From positions 328,040 through 392,039 of the forward strand of contig JAMPGR010000001.1 of NCBI GenBank assembly GCA_023663805.1: 64,000 bases of DNA, in the 5' to 3' direction. Source of the stretch: Clostridium sp. Lineage in GTDB: Bacteria > Bacteroidota > Bacteroidia > Bacteroidales > Muribaculaceae. Under the pieces are notes generated by a model. That model ran no database searches and was not told the origin of the DNA. It was given only the letters and a program-made list of their open reading frames with translations. Within the stretch, counting starts at the first letter, position 1, and each line of letters starts with the position of its first letter. Shown here piece by piece: positions 54,692-63,296 of this stretch. Made by a program: the position numbers and the translations under genes.

Positions 54692-55402
54692 ATGAGAACC
54701 AAATATAAGAGAGTTCTGCTCAAACTTAGCGGTGAATCCCTGATGGGGTCGCAACACTACGGTATCGATCCGCAGCGTCTGTCGGAATACGCGACGCAGA
54801 TTCAGGAAATAGTTGCGGCGGGTGTCGAAGTTGCTGTCGTTATAGGCGGCGGAAATATATTCCGTGGTGTCCAGGGTGCGTCCAAAGGGTTCGACCGCGT
54901 CAAGGGTGACCAGATGGGGATGCTCGCGACTGTCATCAACTCGCTGGCGCTCAGTTCGGCCCTCGAAGCTGTCGGCCAGCCTGCGACTGTGTTGACCGCA
55001 ATCAATATGTTCCCTGTCGGCGAGCACTACAGCAACCGCCGTGCGATCGAGCGTATCGAAAAAGGGATTGTAGCCATTATTGCTGGCGGAACGGGCAATC
55101 CGTTCTTCACGACCGATACCGGAAGTTCGCTCCGCGCGATAGAGATCGCGGCGGATGTTATGCTGAAGGGTACGCGTGTCGACGGAATCTATACGGCCGA
55201 TCCCGAGAAGGATCCGACGGCTGAGAAATTCAGCGATATTACCTACGACGAGATCTATAACCGCGGACTCCGCGTGATGGACCTGACGGCGACGACGATG
55301 TGTAAGGAGAACGGACTCCCTATCGTCGTTTTCGACATGGATACCCCCGGAAACCTTCGTCGCGTAATCGAGGGAGAACCGATCGGAACGCTCGTACACT
55401 GA
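54692..55402 (+). CDS. pyrH: UMP kinase
   Basis: A 236-residue amino-acid-kinase-fold protein. KRVLLKLSGESLMG (about 5-18) is the N-terminal phosphate loop. VAVVIGGGNIFRG follows, then ATVINSLALSSAL, and IIAGGTGNPFFTTDTGSSLRA (first residues near 131) completes the UMP kinase signature. It phosphorylates UMP and supplies all pyrimidine nucleotides. T-ending codons (GTT, GGT, GCT, CGT) are more frequent than in the dcw genes, as expected for a highly expressed gene. Co-transcribed with frr 35 bp downstream. Confidence 0.97.
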   Translation: MRTKYKRVLLKLSGESLMGSQHYGIDPQRLSEYATQIQEIVAAGVEVAVVIGGGNIFRGVQGASKGFDRVKGDQMGMLATVINSLALSSALEAVGQPATVLTAINMFPVGEHYSNRRAIERIEKGIVAIIAGGTGNPFFTTDTGSSLRAIEIAADVMLKGTRVDGIYTADPEKDPTAEKFSDITYDEIYNRGLRVMDLTATTMCKENGLPIVVFDMDTPGNLRRVIEGEPIGTLVH

Positions 55403-55437
55403 ACTTTTCAACACACAATATAAACACTGACTAAAAA

Positions 55438-55995
55438 ATGGATGTAAAAGATTATCTTCAGCCGGCTGAAGAAAAGATGGAGATGGCTGTCGAATATCTC
55501 GACGAAGCCCTGGCGCACATCCGTGCCGGAAAGGCCAATCCGAAGATTCTCGACGGAATCCGTGTAGAATACTACGGCGGAATGGTTCCGATTTCGAACG
55601 TCGCGAACGTTGCGGTTCCCGATGCGCGTACGATCACGATCACCCCCTGGGAGAAAGCGATGTTCCGCGAAATCGAGAAGGCTATTATCAATTCGGAACT
55701 TGGCATTATGCCGGAAAACAACGGAGAGATCATCCGTCTGTCGATTCCGCCGCTGACAGAGGAACGCCGCAAGGCGCTCGTAAAGCAGTCTAAAGCTGAG
55801 GTCGAGCAGGCCAAGGTATCGGTTCGCAATGCGCGTCGCGATGCGATCGAGGGGCTGAAGAAGGCTGTCAAGCAGGGTATGGCCGAGGATGTCGAAAAGG
55901 ATGCCGAGGCCAAGGTTCAGAAACTCCACGACAAGTTCCTCAAGAAAATCGACGAACTTTTCGCCGCAAAAGAAAAAGAGATACTGACTGTCTGA
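55438..55995 (+). CDS. frr: Ribosome recycling factor
   Basis: A 185-residue RRF, standard length. The three-helix bundle begins with [21 protein letters not shown], with [17 protein letters not shown], and the conserved [16 protein letters not shown] stretch. [15 protein letters not shown] and a long basic third helix close it. It splits post-termination ribosomes with EF-G. pyrH-frr is a universally common pair. Confidence 0.97.
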   Translation: MDVKDYLQPAEEKMEMAVEYLDEALAHIRAGKANPKILDGIRVEYYGGMVPISNVANVAVPDARTITITPWEKAMFREIEKAIINSELGIMPENNGEIIRLSIPPLTEERRKALVKQSKAEVEQAKVSVRNARRDAIEGLKKAVKQGMAEDVEKDAEAKVQKLHDKFLKKIDELFAAKEKEILTV

Positions 55996-56023
55996 TTCCC
56001 CGCGCGCGATCGGAAAAAGAATT

Positions 56024-56071
56024 TAGAGACCTTAAGGACCTTAGAGTCTTTAAGGTCTTTAAGGTCTTTAG
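56024..56071. repeat. Period-9 repeat forming an imperfect hairpin between convergent genes
   Basis: The first half carries ACCTTAAGG-like units, the second half CTTTAAGGT units twice in tandem. The halves are largely complementary, giving a long imperfect stem. It lies between frr and the convergent TIGR04076 gene and may end both transcripts, but no T-run follows. Confidence 0.6.
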
Positions 56072-56077
56072 GGGGGG

Positions 56078-56467
56078 TTAGAGGCGTTCGAGTTTGAAGA
56101 TGACGGGGCGGGTGCCGTCGCCGCAGCAGACTATTGAGGAGCCCGCGCTGTCGCCGCAGCCTGCGGCGGCGCTTCCTGTCGTGCGCGCACGCGACACGAT
56201 TGCGTCCCAGGCCGACTGACAGAACCGCTCGGGCCGCCGGTCGCCGATGCTGAACTCGAACCGGTCGCCGACCCGGAAGCGGTTGCAGGGTCCGGTGTCG
56301 GGGTCAGCGAGATAGCGGCTCTGCAGGTCGCAGAAACATTCACGCCTGAGCACGGTCACTCGAAACCTCGCTTCGCCTGTTCGATAAACTGCCCCGCTGA
56401 CTGCGGCGGGAAGCGCTGCGGCGGTCAGTCCGATTGCGGTCAGTCCGATGAATTTCCTGCGGTTCAA
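56078..56467 (-). CDS. TIGR04076-type small Cys protein with twin-arginine signal
   Basis: A 129-residue protein from TTG 56467, 4 bp after the polyprenyl synthase stop. The start is NRRKFIGLTAIGLTAAAL, a twin-arginine (Tat) signal. The mature part (FRVTVLRRECFCDLQSRY...GPCNRFRVGDRFEF...SIVCCGDGTRPVIFKLERL) matches the TIGR04076 family by its CCxDGxRPVxFKIER ending, central GPC and Trp-containing helix; function unknown. Homologues I know of lack a signal, so export (possibly with a bound cofactor or metal on the Cys residues) is notable. In-frame sequence upstream to 56608 is shadow. Confidence 0.75.
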   Translation of the reverse strand: MNRRKFIGLTAIGLTAAALPAAVSGAVYRTGEARFRVTVLRRECFCDLQSRYLADPDTGPCNRFRVGDRFEFSIGDRRPERFCQSAWDAIVSRARTTGSAAAGCGDSAGSSIVCCGDGTRPVIFKLERL

Positions 56468-56471
56468 TATT

Positions 56472-57452
56472 TCAGGCCTTTCTCGATATAATGTAACGGA
56501 GGATAGTCCGGAACGATTCGCGGGCTTCGTTGTCGACCCCTTCGAGGGAGTCGAGTATAGATTCTGCCTCGGCCGACATGCGCTCCATCGATTCGTAGGC
56601 ATACTCAATTCCGCCGGAGCGGAGGGCGAAGTCTATCAGAAGGGAGATCTCCTCAGAAGTCAACTCCTCGTGTCCGATTACTTCAGACATCTGCTGACGT
56701 TCAGGGAGCGCGCTGTTTTTAAGCGCATAGAGAAGCGGGAGCGTCACTTTCCCTTCGCGGAGGTCGTTTCCGGTCGGTTTACCGACGGCCGGATCGGAGA
56801 AGTAGTCGAAAATATCGTCGCGAATCTGGAAGCAGAGTCCGAGAAGACGGGCGACGCGCCGGATCGCTTCGACCTGTCCGGGGGTGGCATCGGCTGTCGC
56901 TGCGCCCATTTCGACACAGGTGACGAACAGTGAAGCTGTTTTGTTGTATATAACCTTATAGTATGACTCCTCGTCGAGGAGATGGTTACGGGCGTGGTAG
57001 ATCTGGTCGAGTTCGCCGGTCGAAAGCATCCGGCCGAGCCGGGCGAGCGCGCTGACCATCCGCCAGTCGGCCGTGTCGGCGGCGATGCCGAGGGAGGTCG
57101 AAACGAAGAAATCGCCGACAAGCACGGCGATATGGTTGTCCCAGACGCTGTTTATCGTCGGGACACCGCGGCGCAGTTTCGATTCGTCGACGACGTCGTC
57201 GTGGATCAGCGAAGCGTTATGGAGCATCTCGACCGAAGCGGCGGCCGAGATAGTGTTTTCGTTGACTTTCCCGAAAAGTTTGGCTGTCAGAATGACCAGA
57301 ATCGGACGTATCTGTTTCCCTTTTTTGCGCAGAAAGCCTTTGACGACCTGTGTCATCAACGCGTTCTGCGATTCCAACTTTGTCGAAATCAGCGCGTTGA
57401 GTTGCGTCAGCTCGGTGGCTATTGAGGAATTGATGGCGTCTATGGTTGTCAT
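56472..57452 (-). CDS. Trans-polyprenyl diphosphate synthase (octaprenyl-type)
   Basis: A 326-residue isoprenyl synthase. The first Asp-rich motif is [13 protein letters not shown] (DDVVD at 85-89) and the second DDIFDYF (about 213-219). [11 protein letters not shown] is the family N-terminal helix. It chain-elongates farnesyl diphosphate with IPP, giving the side chain of menaquinone. Final length is not readable from sequence. It precedes the TIGR04076 gene on the same strand by 4 bp. Confidence 0.92.
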   Translation of the reverse strand: MTTIDAINSSIATELTQLNALISTKLESQNALMTQVVKGFLRKKGKQIRPILVILTAKLFGKVNENTISAAASVEMLHNASLIHDDVVDESKLRRGVPTINSVWDNHIAVLVGDFFVSTSLGIAADTADWRMVSALARLGRMLSTGELDQIYHARNHLLDEESYYKVIYNKTASLFVTCVEMGAATADATPGQVEAIRRVARLLGLCFQIRDDIFDYFSDPAVGKPTGNDLREGKVTLPLLYALKNSALPERQQMSEVIGHEELTSEEISLLIDFALRSGGIEYAYESMERMSAEAESILDSLEGVDNEARESFRTILRYIISRKA

Positions 57453-57472
57453 TCTAAATTTGTTGAGCGGTG

Positions 57473-57480
57473 CAAAATTA
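57473..57480 (-). promoter_or_regulatory. -7 box of the polyprenyl synthase gene
   Basis: Minus-strand TAATTTTG, exact TAnnTTTG, 20 nt before ATG 57452. No TTTG at -33. It is divergent from the lolD promoter 70 bp away. Confidence 0.5.
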
Positions 57481-57542
57481 CAAAAAGAAAAGGATATAAC
57501 CCCTCTGTTGCAGGATTATTTTGTGTCGAAATTGTCCAGGAA

Positions 57543-57574
57543 TTTGCGCCAACCATACTTTTGTTGTATTTTTG
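57543..57574 (+). promoter_or_regulatory. Promoter of the lolD-type gene (leaderless layout)
   Basis: -33 TTTG (57543-57546), 20-bp gap, -7 TATTTTTG (57567-57574); exact consensus. ATG 57582 is 7 nt past the box, so the transcript should have a 0-3 nt leader and no ribosome-binding site. Confidence 0.72.
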
Positions 57575-57581
57575 TATCGAA

Positions 57582-58262
57582 ATGATAAAGGCTCGAAACA
57601 TAAGGAAAGGATTCGGGAACCTCGAGGTGCTCCGGGGAATCGATATCGACATAGCCGACGGAGAGGTAATCTCGATCGTCGGGCCGAGCGGTGCGGGGAA
57701 AACGACCCTGCTCCAGATACTCGGTACGCTCGAACGCCCTGACCAGGGAACTGTCACGATTGGAGAAACAGAGGTCGGCCGTCTCAGCGCGAACCGTCTG
57801 GCCGATTTCCGGAATTCGACGATCGGATTCATCTTCCAGTTCCATCAGCTCCTTCCCGAGTTTACCCTCCGCGAGAATGTCGCGATGCCTGCGCTGATCG
57901 GCGGTGTTGCCAGAAACGAAGCGTTCGCCCGCGCCGACAGCCTTATATCATATCTCGGGCTGAGCGACCGTGCCGCCCACCGTCCCGCCCAACTCTCCGG
58001 CGGAGAGCGCCAGCGTGCCGCCGTCGCCCGTTCGCTGGTCAACAACCCGAAGGTTGTTTTCGCCGACGAACCCTCCGGCAGCCTCGACTCCCGCAACCGC
58101 CGCGAGCTCCACAGGCTCTTTTTCGACCTGCGCCGCGATTTCGGCCACACGTTCGTCATCGTGACCCACGACGAGACTCTGGCGACCGACTCAGACCGGA
58201 TCGTCCATATGTCGGACGGACTGATTTCGGGAATAACCTGCCGGAAAACCCCGCTGAAATAG
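57582..58262 (+). CDS. ABC transporter ATP-binding protein, LolD-like
   Basis: A 226-residue ATPase. Walker A GPSGAGKT lies at 34-41, the Q-loop region [18 protein letters not shown] follows, the signature [15 protein letters not shown] (about 139-153), Walker [16 protein letters not shown], and the H-loop FVIVTHDE. The subgroup (MacB/LolD type, ending with [10 protein letters not shown]) extracts lipoproteins or drives mechanotransmission from the inner membrane. No permease is adjacent, so the partner must be elsewhere. ATG 57582 matches the family start; the promoter ends 7 bp upstream. Confidence 0.9.
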   Translation: MIKARNIRKGFGNLEVLRGIDIDIADGEVISIVGPSGAGKTTLLQILGTLERPDQGTVTIGETEVGRLSANRLADFRNSTIGFIFQFHQLLPEFTLRENVAMPALIGGVARNEAFARADSLISYLGLSDRAAHRPAQLSGGERQRAAVARSLVNNPKVVFADEPSGSLDSRNRRELHRLFFDLRRDFGHTFVIVTHDETLATDSDRIVHMSDGLISGITCRKTPLK

Positions 58263-58348
58263 GCTTTCACTCTGGCAATACTTTTTTTTGACAATATACT
58301 GTTAAACAATTCTAAACAATTCAATCAAAAAAGAAAACAAAAGAAAAA

Positions 58349-59074
58349 ATGAAACTTTTCAGAAAACCGCTTGCATGGGTTGCCTCGCTCGCTGTCGCAA
58401 CCTTCGCTCTCACCTCCTGCAACAGCGACGATGACACGCCGTCCCGCGCGACCATCCTGAGTTTCGCAACAGTCGAATCGAACTTCACGACCTACGCGAC
58501 CTTCCTCTATCAGAGTGGGCCGAACTCTCCGGAATATATTCTGACCTCTGACCGGGGCTTCGAGTCGTCCTCCGTCGTCTCGGGCGACCGTATGGTCATT
58601 CTCTACAACACCCCGAACGACTCGCTTCCGACCTCGAACACCCGGATCGAACTCCTCGCCGCCGCCAAGACCGAGGGAACACCGATCCGCACGGTAGACA
58701 TCGCCGCCGACTCGATCGGCGAACTGCTGACCTACGGTGTCTATGTCCAGTCGATGAGCCGCACTGGCAAATATATCAATATCATCACCCGTCTCCAGTC
58801 GACCGGCAGCGCACCATTCTATCGTCTTATGCTCGACGAAAAGACCGCCATGGACGAGATTCCGCAACTCTACTTCGTCGCCTTGAACCAGCCGTTCACC
58901 TCGATGGCCGCCTCCGACTACTATCTCTCCTATAACATAGAGAGCCTGCTCGACCGTTCGACCGTTACGGGTGTCGACATCCATGTCCGCAACGAGAACC
59001 TCGGCACCAACACCGTCTTCACCTTTATGAAAGATGGAACGACGAAAATCAACGGACAGGTCCAGAATCAGTAA
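58349..59074 (+). CDS. NigD-like lipoprotein
   Basis: A 241-residue lipoprotein: basic n-region MKLFRK, hydrophobic core, lipobox FALTSC with Cys24. The mature part begins with NSDDD and reads as the NigD-like layout: an N-terminal OB-type beta domain (ILSFATVESNFTTYATFLY) and a C-terminal beta domain (about 115-235). NigD-family proteins are Bacteroidetes surface or periplasmic lipoproteins of unknown function. It lies 86 bp after lolD and 50 bp before the DUF3467 gene. Confidence 0.78.
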   Translation: MKLFRKPLAWVASLAVATFALTSCNSDDDTPSRATILSFATVESNFTTYATFLYQSGPNSPEYILTSDRGFESSSVVSGDRMVILYNTPNDSLPTSNTRIELLAAAKTEGTPIRTVDIAADSIGELLTYGVYVQSMSRTGKYINIITRLQSTGSAPFYRLMLDEKTAMDEIPQLYFVALNQPFTSMAASDYYLSYNIESLLDRSTVTGVDIHVRNENLGTNTVFTFMKDGTTKINGQVQNQ

Positions 59075-59124
59075 GCAATACCGAAACATACAACAAAACC
59101 ATACACACATATATATTATACGAT

Positions 59125-59451
59125 ATGGAACAGAAACCGAAACAGAACGAAATCAAAATCGAACTTCCCCCCGAAGTAGCCAAAGGCTGCTACTCGAACC
59201 TCGCAGTCATCTCCCATGGTCCTGCCGAAGTCTTCATCGACTTCATCACCGTCGCTCCGAACATGCCACAGGCGAAGGTCCAGAGCCGTATCATCATGAC
59301 TCCCGAGAACGCCAAGAACCTGCTTTTCGCCCTGAACGACAATATCCAGAAATATGAGCAGACTTTCGGCGAAATAAAGCGTACGGTCCCGGTCAACAAC
59401 CAGCCCGGAAAAGACATAACGAATCCCTTTATGAAGGGAGGCAACGCCTGA
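59125..59451 (+). CDS. DUF3467 domain-containing protein
   Basis: A 108-residue protein with the DUF3467 pattern: IELPPEVAKGCYSNLAVISH (about 11-30), AEVFIDFITVAPNMPQAKV, then RIIMTPENAKNLLFALNDNI (first residues near 56). The C-terminal 20 residues are basic and variable. The family is common in Bacteroidetes, of unknown function; I recall it occurring beside RNA-polymerase-related genes elsewhere, but not here. Downstream lies a terminator-like hairpin before cysS. Confidence 0.88.
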   Translation: MEQKPKQNEIKIELPPEVAKGCYSNLAVISHGPAEVFIDFITVAPNMPQAKVQSRIIMTPENAKNLLFALNDNIQKYEQTFGEIKRTVPVNNQPGKDITNPFMKGGNA

Positions 59452-59506
59452 TAACAGGCTCTCTGCCATCTCAGACCGTAACAAACCCCCCGAAAACAGA
59501 AAAACA

Positions 59507-59550
59507 CCCGTGACGGCTCCGCCGGGAGTCGCCGCGGGTTATCCCGTTTT
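59507..59550 (+). terminator. Terminator-like hairpin between DUF3467 and cysS
   Basis: Imperfect stem: CCCG (59507-59510) with CGGG (about 59534-59537), plus an inner GACGGCTCC/GGAGTCGCC pairing with one mismatch and one wobble pair, and a GCCG loop. It is followed by TTATCCCGTTTT. The T-run is short, so termination may be partial. It lies within 10 bp of the cysS ATG (59559), and an attenuator function is possible. Confidence 0.45.
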
Positions 59551-59558
59551 AAGAAAAA

Positions 59559-61049
59559 ATGAAACCCAACAACCTGACTGTCTATAATTCGCTGTCGCGA
59601 AGAAAAGAACTCTTTGTGCCGATCCACGAAGGTAAGGTCGGCATGTATGTCTGCGGCCCGACCGTCTACGGCGACGGACACCTCGGCCATGCCCGACCCG
59701 CCATCACCTTCGACATTCTCTTCAGATATCTGCGCCACCTCGGCTACAAAGTCAGATATGTCAGAAACATAACCGACGTCGGCCACCTCGAACACGACGC
59801 CGACGAAGGGGAGGACAAAATAGCAAAAAAAGCCCGGCTCGAACAACTCGAGCCGATGGAGGTCGTCCAGCACTATCTGAACCGCTACCACAAAGCGATG
59901 GAGCGGCTTAATGTGCTTCCCCCGTCGATCGAACCCCATGCCTCGGGCCACATTATCGAACAGATCGAATATATCCGTCGGATTCTCGATGCCGGATATG
60001 CATACGTCAGCGAAGGCTCGGTCTACTTCGATGTCAGAAAATATAACGCCGACCACCACTACGGAAAACTCTCCGGACGAAACATCGACGAACTCCTCGC
60101 GACAACCCGCCAGCTCGACGGACAGCAGGAAAAGCACAATCCCGCCGACTTCGCCCTCTGGAAAAAGGCCGCGCCGGAGCATATAATGCACTGGCCGTCG
60201 CCCTGGAGCGAAGGATTCCCCGGATGGCACCTCGAATGCTCGGTTATGAGCGAGAAATATCTCGGCGAGCAGTTCGATATACATGGCGGCGGAATGGATC
60301 TGAAATTTCCCCACCACGAATGCGAAATCGCCCAGTCGGTCGCCCACAACGGATGCGACTCGGTCCGTTACTGGATGCATAACAACATGATAACCATCAA
60401 CGGGCAGAAGATGGGCAAATCGCTCGGAAACTTCATAACCCTCGACGAATTCTTCGAGGGATCACATCCCCTGCTCCAGCAGGCCTATTCGCCTATGACA
60501 ATCCGGTTCTTCATCCTGCAGGCCCACTACCGCGGGACCGTCGACTTCAGCAACGATGCGCTCCAGTCAGCCGAAAAGGCCCTCCAGCGAATGCTCGATG
60601 GCTACCGCCGCCTTGACGACCTTAGCCCGTCGGAGAAATCGAGCATCGACATCTCGGGTCTGCGTCAGAAATGCTACGATGCGATGGATGACGACCTGAA
60701 CACCCCGGTCCTGATTGCCCATCTGTTCGAGGCATGCCGGATCGTCAATCTCGTCAACGATGGAAAGGAAACCCTGACCGCCGCCGATATCGCTGAACTC
60801 CGTTCGCTGTTCGACACCTTCCTGGTCGAAATCCTTGGAATCCGCGTCGGACAGCAGGCCGACAGCGACGGCGACGCAGCCGTCCCCGAGGCCTACCCGA
60901 AGGTTGTCGACCTGCTGCTCCAGATCCGCGCAAAGGCAAAAGCCGACAAAGACTGGGCGACCAGCGACCTGATAAGAAACCAGATGGCCGAATTCGGCTT
61001 CGACATAAAAGACAAGAAAGACGGAGTCGAATGGTCTCTGAAGAAATAA
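59559..61049 (+). CDS. cysS: Cysteinyl-tRNA synthetase
   Basis: A 496-residue class I synthetase. The first zinc ligand/HIGH region is [19 protein letters not shown] (about 30-48), with HLGH replacing [17 protein letters not shown] (about 223-235) and [12 protein letters not shown] carry the remaining zinc ligands, and KMGKSLGNF is the KMSKS loop. It charges tRNA-Cys. The stop is overlapped by the birA reading frame, so the two are coupled. Confidence 0.97.
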   Translation: MKPNNLTVYNSLSRRKELFVPIHEGKVGMYVCGPTVYGDGHLGHARPAITFDILFRYLRHLGYKVRYVRNITDVGHLEHDADEGEDKIAKKARLEQLEPMEVVQHYLNRYHKAMERLNVLPPSIEPHASGHIIEQIEYIRRILDAGYAYVSEGSVYFDVRKYNADHHYGKLSGRNIDELLATTRQLDGQQEKHNPADFALWKKAAPEHIMHWPSPWSEGFPGWHLECSVMSEKYLGEQFDIHGGGMDLKFPHHECEIAQSVAHNGCDSVRYWMHNNMITINGQKMGKSLGNFITLDEFFEGSHPLLQQAYSPMTIRFFILQAHYRGTVDFSNDALQSAEKALQRMLDGYRRLDDLSPSEKSSIDISGLRQKCYDAMDDDLNTPVLIAHLFEACRIVNLVNDGKETLTAADIAELRSLFDTFLVEILGIRVGQQADSDGDAAVPEAYPKVVDLLLQIRAKAKADKDWATSDLIRNQMAEFGFDIKDKKDGVEWSLKK

Positions 61050-61846
61050 ATCCGACGAACGAAACAATCCGCCTGCCGGAAATCGCTTCGACCAATACCT
61101 GGATGAAGGAACTTCTGGCGGGTCATCACCCATACCGCCCGGCCGATGGTCTGGCTGTCATCGCCGACAGCCAGACCGCCGGCCGCGGCCAGCGGGGTAA
61201 TTCCTGGGAAGCTGATCCGGGGCTTAACATGACCCTGTCGCTGCTTCTCGCCCCGACCGGTATCCACGCCGCCGCGCAATTTGCCGTATCGGAAGTAATA
61301 GCAACGGCAGCCGCTTCGACGATCGCCCGCTATGTCGGGCCGGAGCATGCGGCCGAAGTTTCGGTAAAGTGGCCGAACGACATCTATGTCGGCGACCGGA
61401 AGATTGCCGGAATACTGATCGAGAACACCCTGAGCGGCCAACGGATCGAATGGAGCATCTGCGGAATCGGAATCAACGTCAACCAACGGGAATTCCGCAG
61501 CGACGCGCCGAATCCGGTATCGATACGCCAGTTGACCGGCCGCGACACCGATCTCGAACGCTTCACCGAAGAATTTCTCGCTGTCGCCCGCGGGGCCGCC
61601 TCTATATGGCTCGGTCCCGATCCGGCCGATCCGGGCGAACTCCACCGCCGCTATCTCTCGATGCTATGGCGCCGCAGCGGACTCCACCGCTGGCGCGACA
61701 ACCTTCGAGGCGAAGAATTTTCCGCCTCGATACTGTCGGTCGCGCCGACCGGCCATCTGACCCTCGTCGACGAAGAGGACCGAAGGCGGACATTCGCCTT
61801 CAAAGAAGTCTCTCCGATTCTCCCCTCTCAACAAATTCTCCCCTGA
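61031..61846 (+). CDS. birA: Biotin--[acetyl-CoA-carboxylase] ligase
   Basis: A 271-residue BPL of the catalytic-domain-only type, with no N-terminal DNA-binding domain, so it should not be a repressor. The motif [21 protein letters not shown] (first residue near 52) is the biotinyl-AMP loop (GRGxxGxxW). [20 protein letters not shown] (first residue near 114) is the second signature, and a C-terminal SH3-like part follows. It starts 19 bp inside cysS. The 74-bp spacer to nhaD is AT-rich without a consensus promoter. Confidence 0.94.
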   Translation: MVSEEINPTNETIRLPEIASTNTWMKELLAGHHPYRPADGLAVIADSQTAGRGQRGNSWEADPGLNMTLSLLLAPTGIHAAAQFAVSEVIATAAASTIARYVGPEHAAEVSVKWPNDIYVGDRKIAGILIENTLSGQRIEWSICGIGINVNQREFRSDAPNPVSIRQLTGRDTDLERFTEEFLAVARGAASIWLGPDPADPGELHRRYLSMLWRRSGLHRWRDNLRGEEFSASILSVAPTGHLTLVDEEDRRRTFAFKEVSPILPSQQILP

Positions 61847-61920
61847 CTCTATTCTTATAACCCGGGTATATACTATTCCTATTTCTTATTCTTATCTAAA
61901 AATCAGTTAATTCATCAGTT

Positions 61921-63258
61921 ATGATAACGGGAATGATAATTGTCTTTGTTGCGGGCTATCTCTGTATCGCTCTGGAACATGTCATGCGCGTCAACAAGGC
62001 GACATTTGCTCTGATCATGTGCGGAGTGTTATGGGCGATATATGCAATGAACACACACTCGGCCGAACTCTCCGAAAGTCTTGTTGTCGCCCTGGGCGAT
62101 ACGTGCGAAATCATAGTCTTCCTGATCGGGGCGATGACAATCGTCGAACTGATCGACCGCTATGGCGGATTCAATATAATCGTCCATAAAATCCACGCCG
62201 GAAGCAAACGGCGGCTGATGTGGACAATGGCTATTGTATCCTTTTTTATGTCGAGCATCCTCGACAATATGACGACGACGATCATTATGGTCATGATGCT
62301 CCGTCGAATGCTCCAGAACCGGAACGAACGCTGGTTGTTCGCCTCGATTATCGTCCTGGCGGCCAACGCCGGAGGTGCCTGGTCGCCGATCGGCGACATA
62401 ACGACAATCATGCTCTGGATGAAGAACTATGTCAGTTCGCTCGACCTGATTGTCAACCTGCTGCTGCCGTCGCTCGTCTCGGTCATCGTCCCGACCCTGA
62501 TCGCCTCGCGTATGGTCAGCCGAGATCCGGTCGAGCCACTGAACACCCAGGACCGCCGCGTCGGCTACGAACTCTCGAAGGAACACCGCGGCCTGTCGAT
62601 CCTGATCCTCGTCTGCGGCGTTGTCGGTCTTCTCTTCGTCCCGATCTTCAAGACAATCACGCATCTTCCCCCCTACCTCGGAATTCTTCTTTCGCTCGGT
62701 GCCCTCTGGCTTCTGACCGAAATAATTGTCTACCACTATCGTCTCGACGGAAAGATGGAGGGTCGTATCTCCCAGGTTGTCAAGAGTATCGACATGTCGA
62801 CGATCCTCTTCTTCCTCGGAATCCTTCTGGCGGTCTCCGCCCTGTCGCAGGCCGGCATTCTCGGCGAACTAGCCGAGTGGCTCAACACGACTTTCAGCAA
62901 CTGCTATATCATAACCTTCCTGATCGGTATACTCTCATCGATCGTCGACAACGTCCCGCTGGTCGCCGCATGTATGGAGATGTATCCGGTCATGACCCCC
63001 GACCTGATCGCCGCCTCGGCCGATCCGGCCTACGCCTCGCTCTTTGTCGAGGACGGTCTGTTCTGGCACCTGCTGACATTCTGCGCCGGAGTCGGCGGTT
63101 CGCTGCTGATTATCGGTTCGGCTGCGGGTGTAGTCGCGATGGGTATCGAGAAGATAAACTTCGGGTGGTATATGAAGCGGATAACCTGGCTCGCCTTCCT
63201 CGGATATGTCGCAGGTATCGCGACAATATGGATCGAAACCCTCATACTGCCAATCTGA
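61921..63258 (+). CDS. nhaD: Na+/H+ antiporter NhaD
   Basis: A 445-residue polytopic protein of the ion-transporter (IT) superfamily with about 11 hydrophobic helices. IIVFLIGAMTIVELIDRYGGF (first residue near 61), DNMTTTIIMVMMLRRM and LAANAGGAWSPIGDITTIMLW (first residue near 142) are NhaD signature regions carrying Asp, Asn and Thr in the transport path. SIVDNVPLVAACMEMY near the C-terminal half completes the second repeat. It expels sodium in exchange for protons. Confidence 0.92.
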   Translation: MITGMIIVFVAGYLCIALEHVMRVNKATFALIMCGVLWAIYAMNTHSAELSESLVVALGDTCEIIVFLIGAMTIVELIDRYGGFNIIVHKIHAGSKRRLMWTMAIVSFFMSSILDNMTTTIIMVMMLRRMLQNRNERWLFASIIVLAANAGGAWSPIGDITTIMLWMKNYVSSLDLIVNLLLPSLVSVIVPTLIASRMVSRDPVEPLNTQDRRVGYELSKEHRGLSILILVCGVVGLLFVPIFKTITHLPPYLGILLSLGALWLLTEIIVYHYRLDGKMEGRISQVVKSIDMSTILFFLGILLAVSALSQAGILGELAEWLNTTFSNCYIITFLIGILSSIVDNVPLVAACMEMYPVMTPDLIAASADPAYASLFVEDGLFWHLLTFCAGVGGSLLIIGSAAGVVAMGIEKINFGWYMKRITWLAFLGYVAGIATIWIETLILPI

Positions 63259-63296
63259 CAACGATAAATCAATAATAACCAAAAAATCAAAAAACC

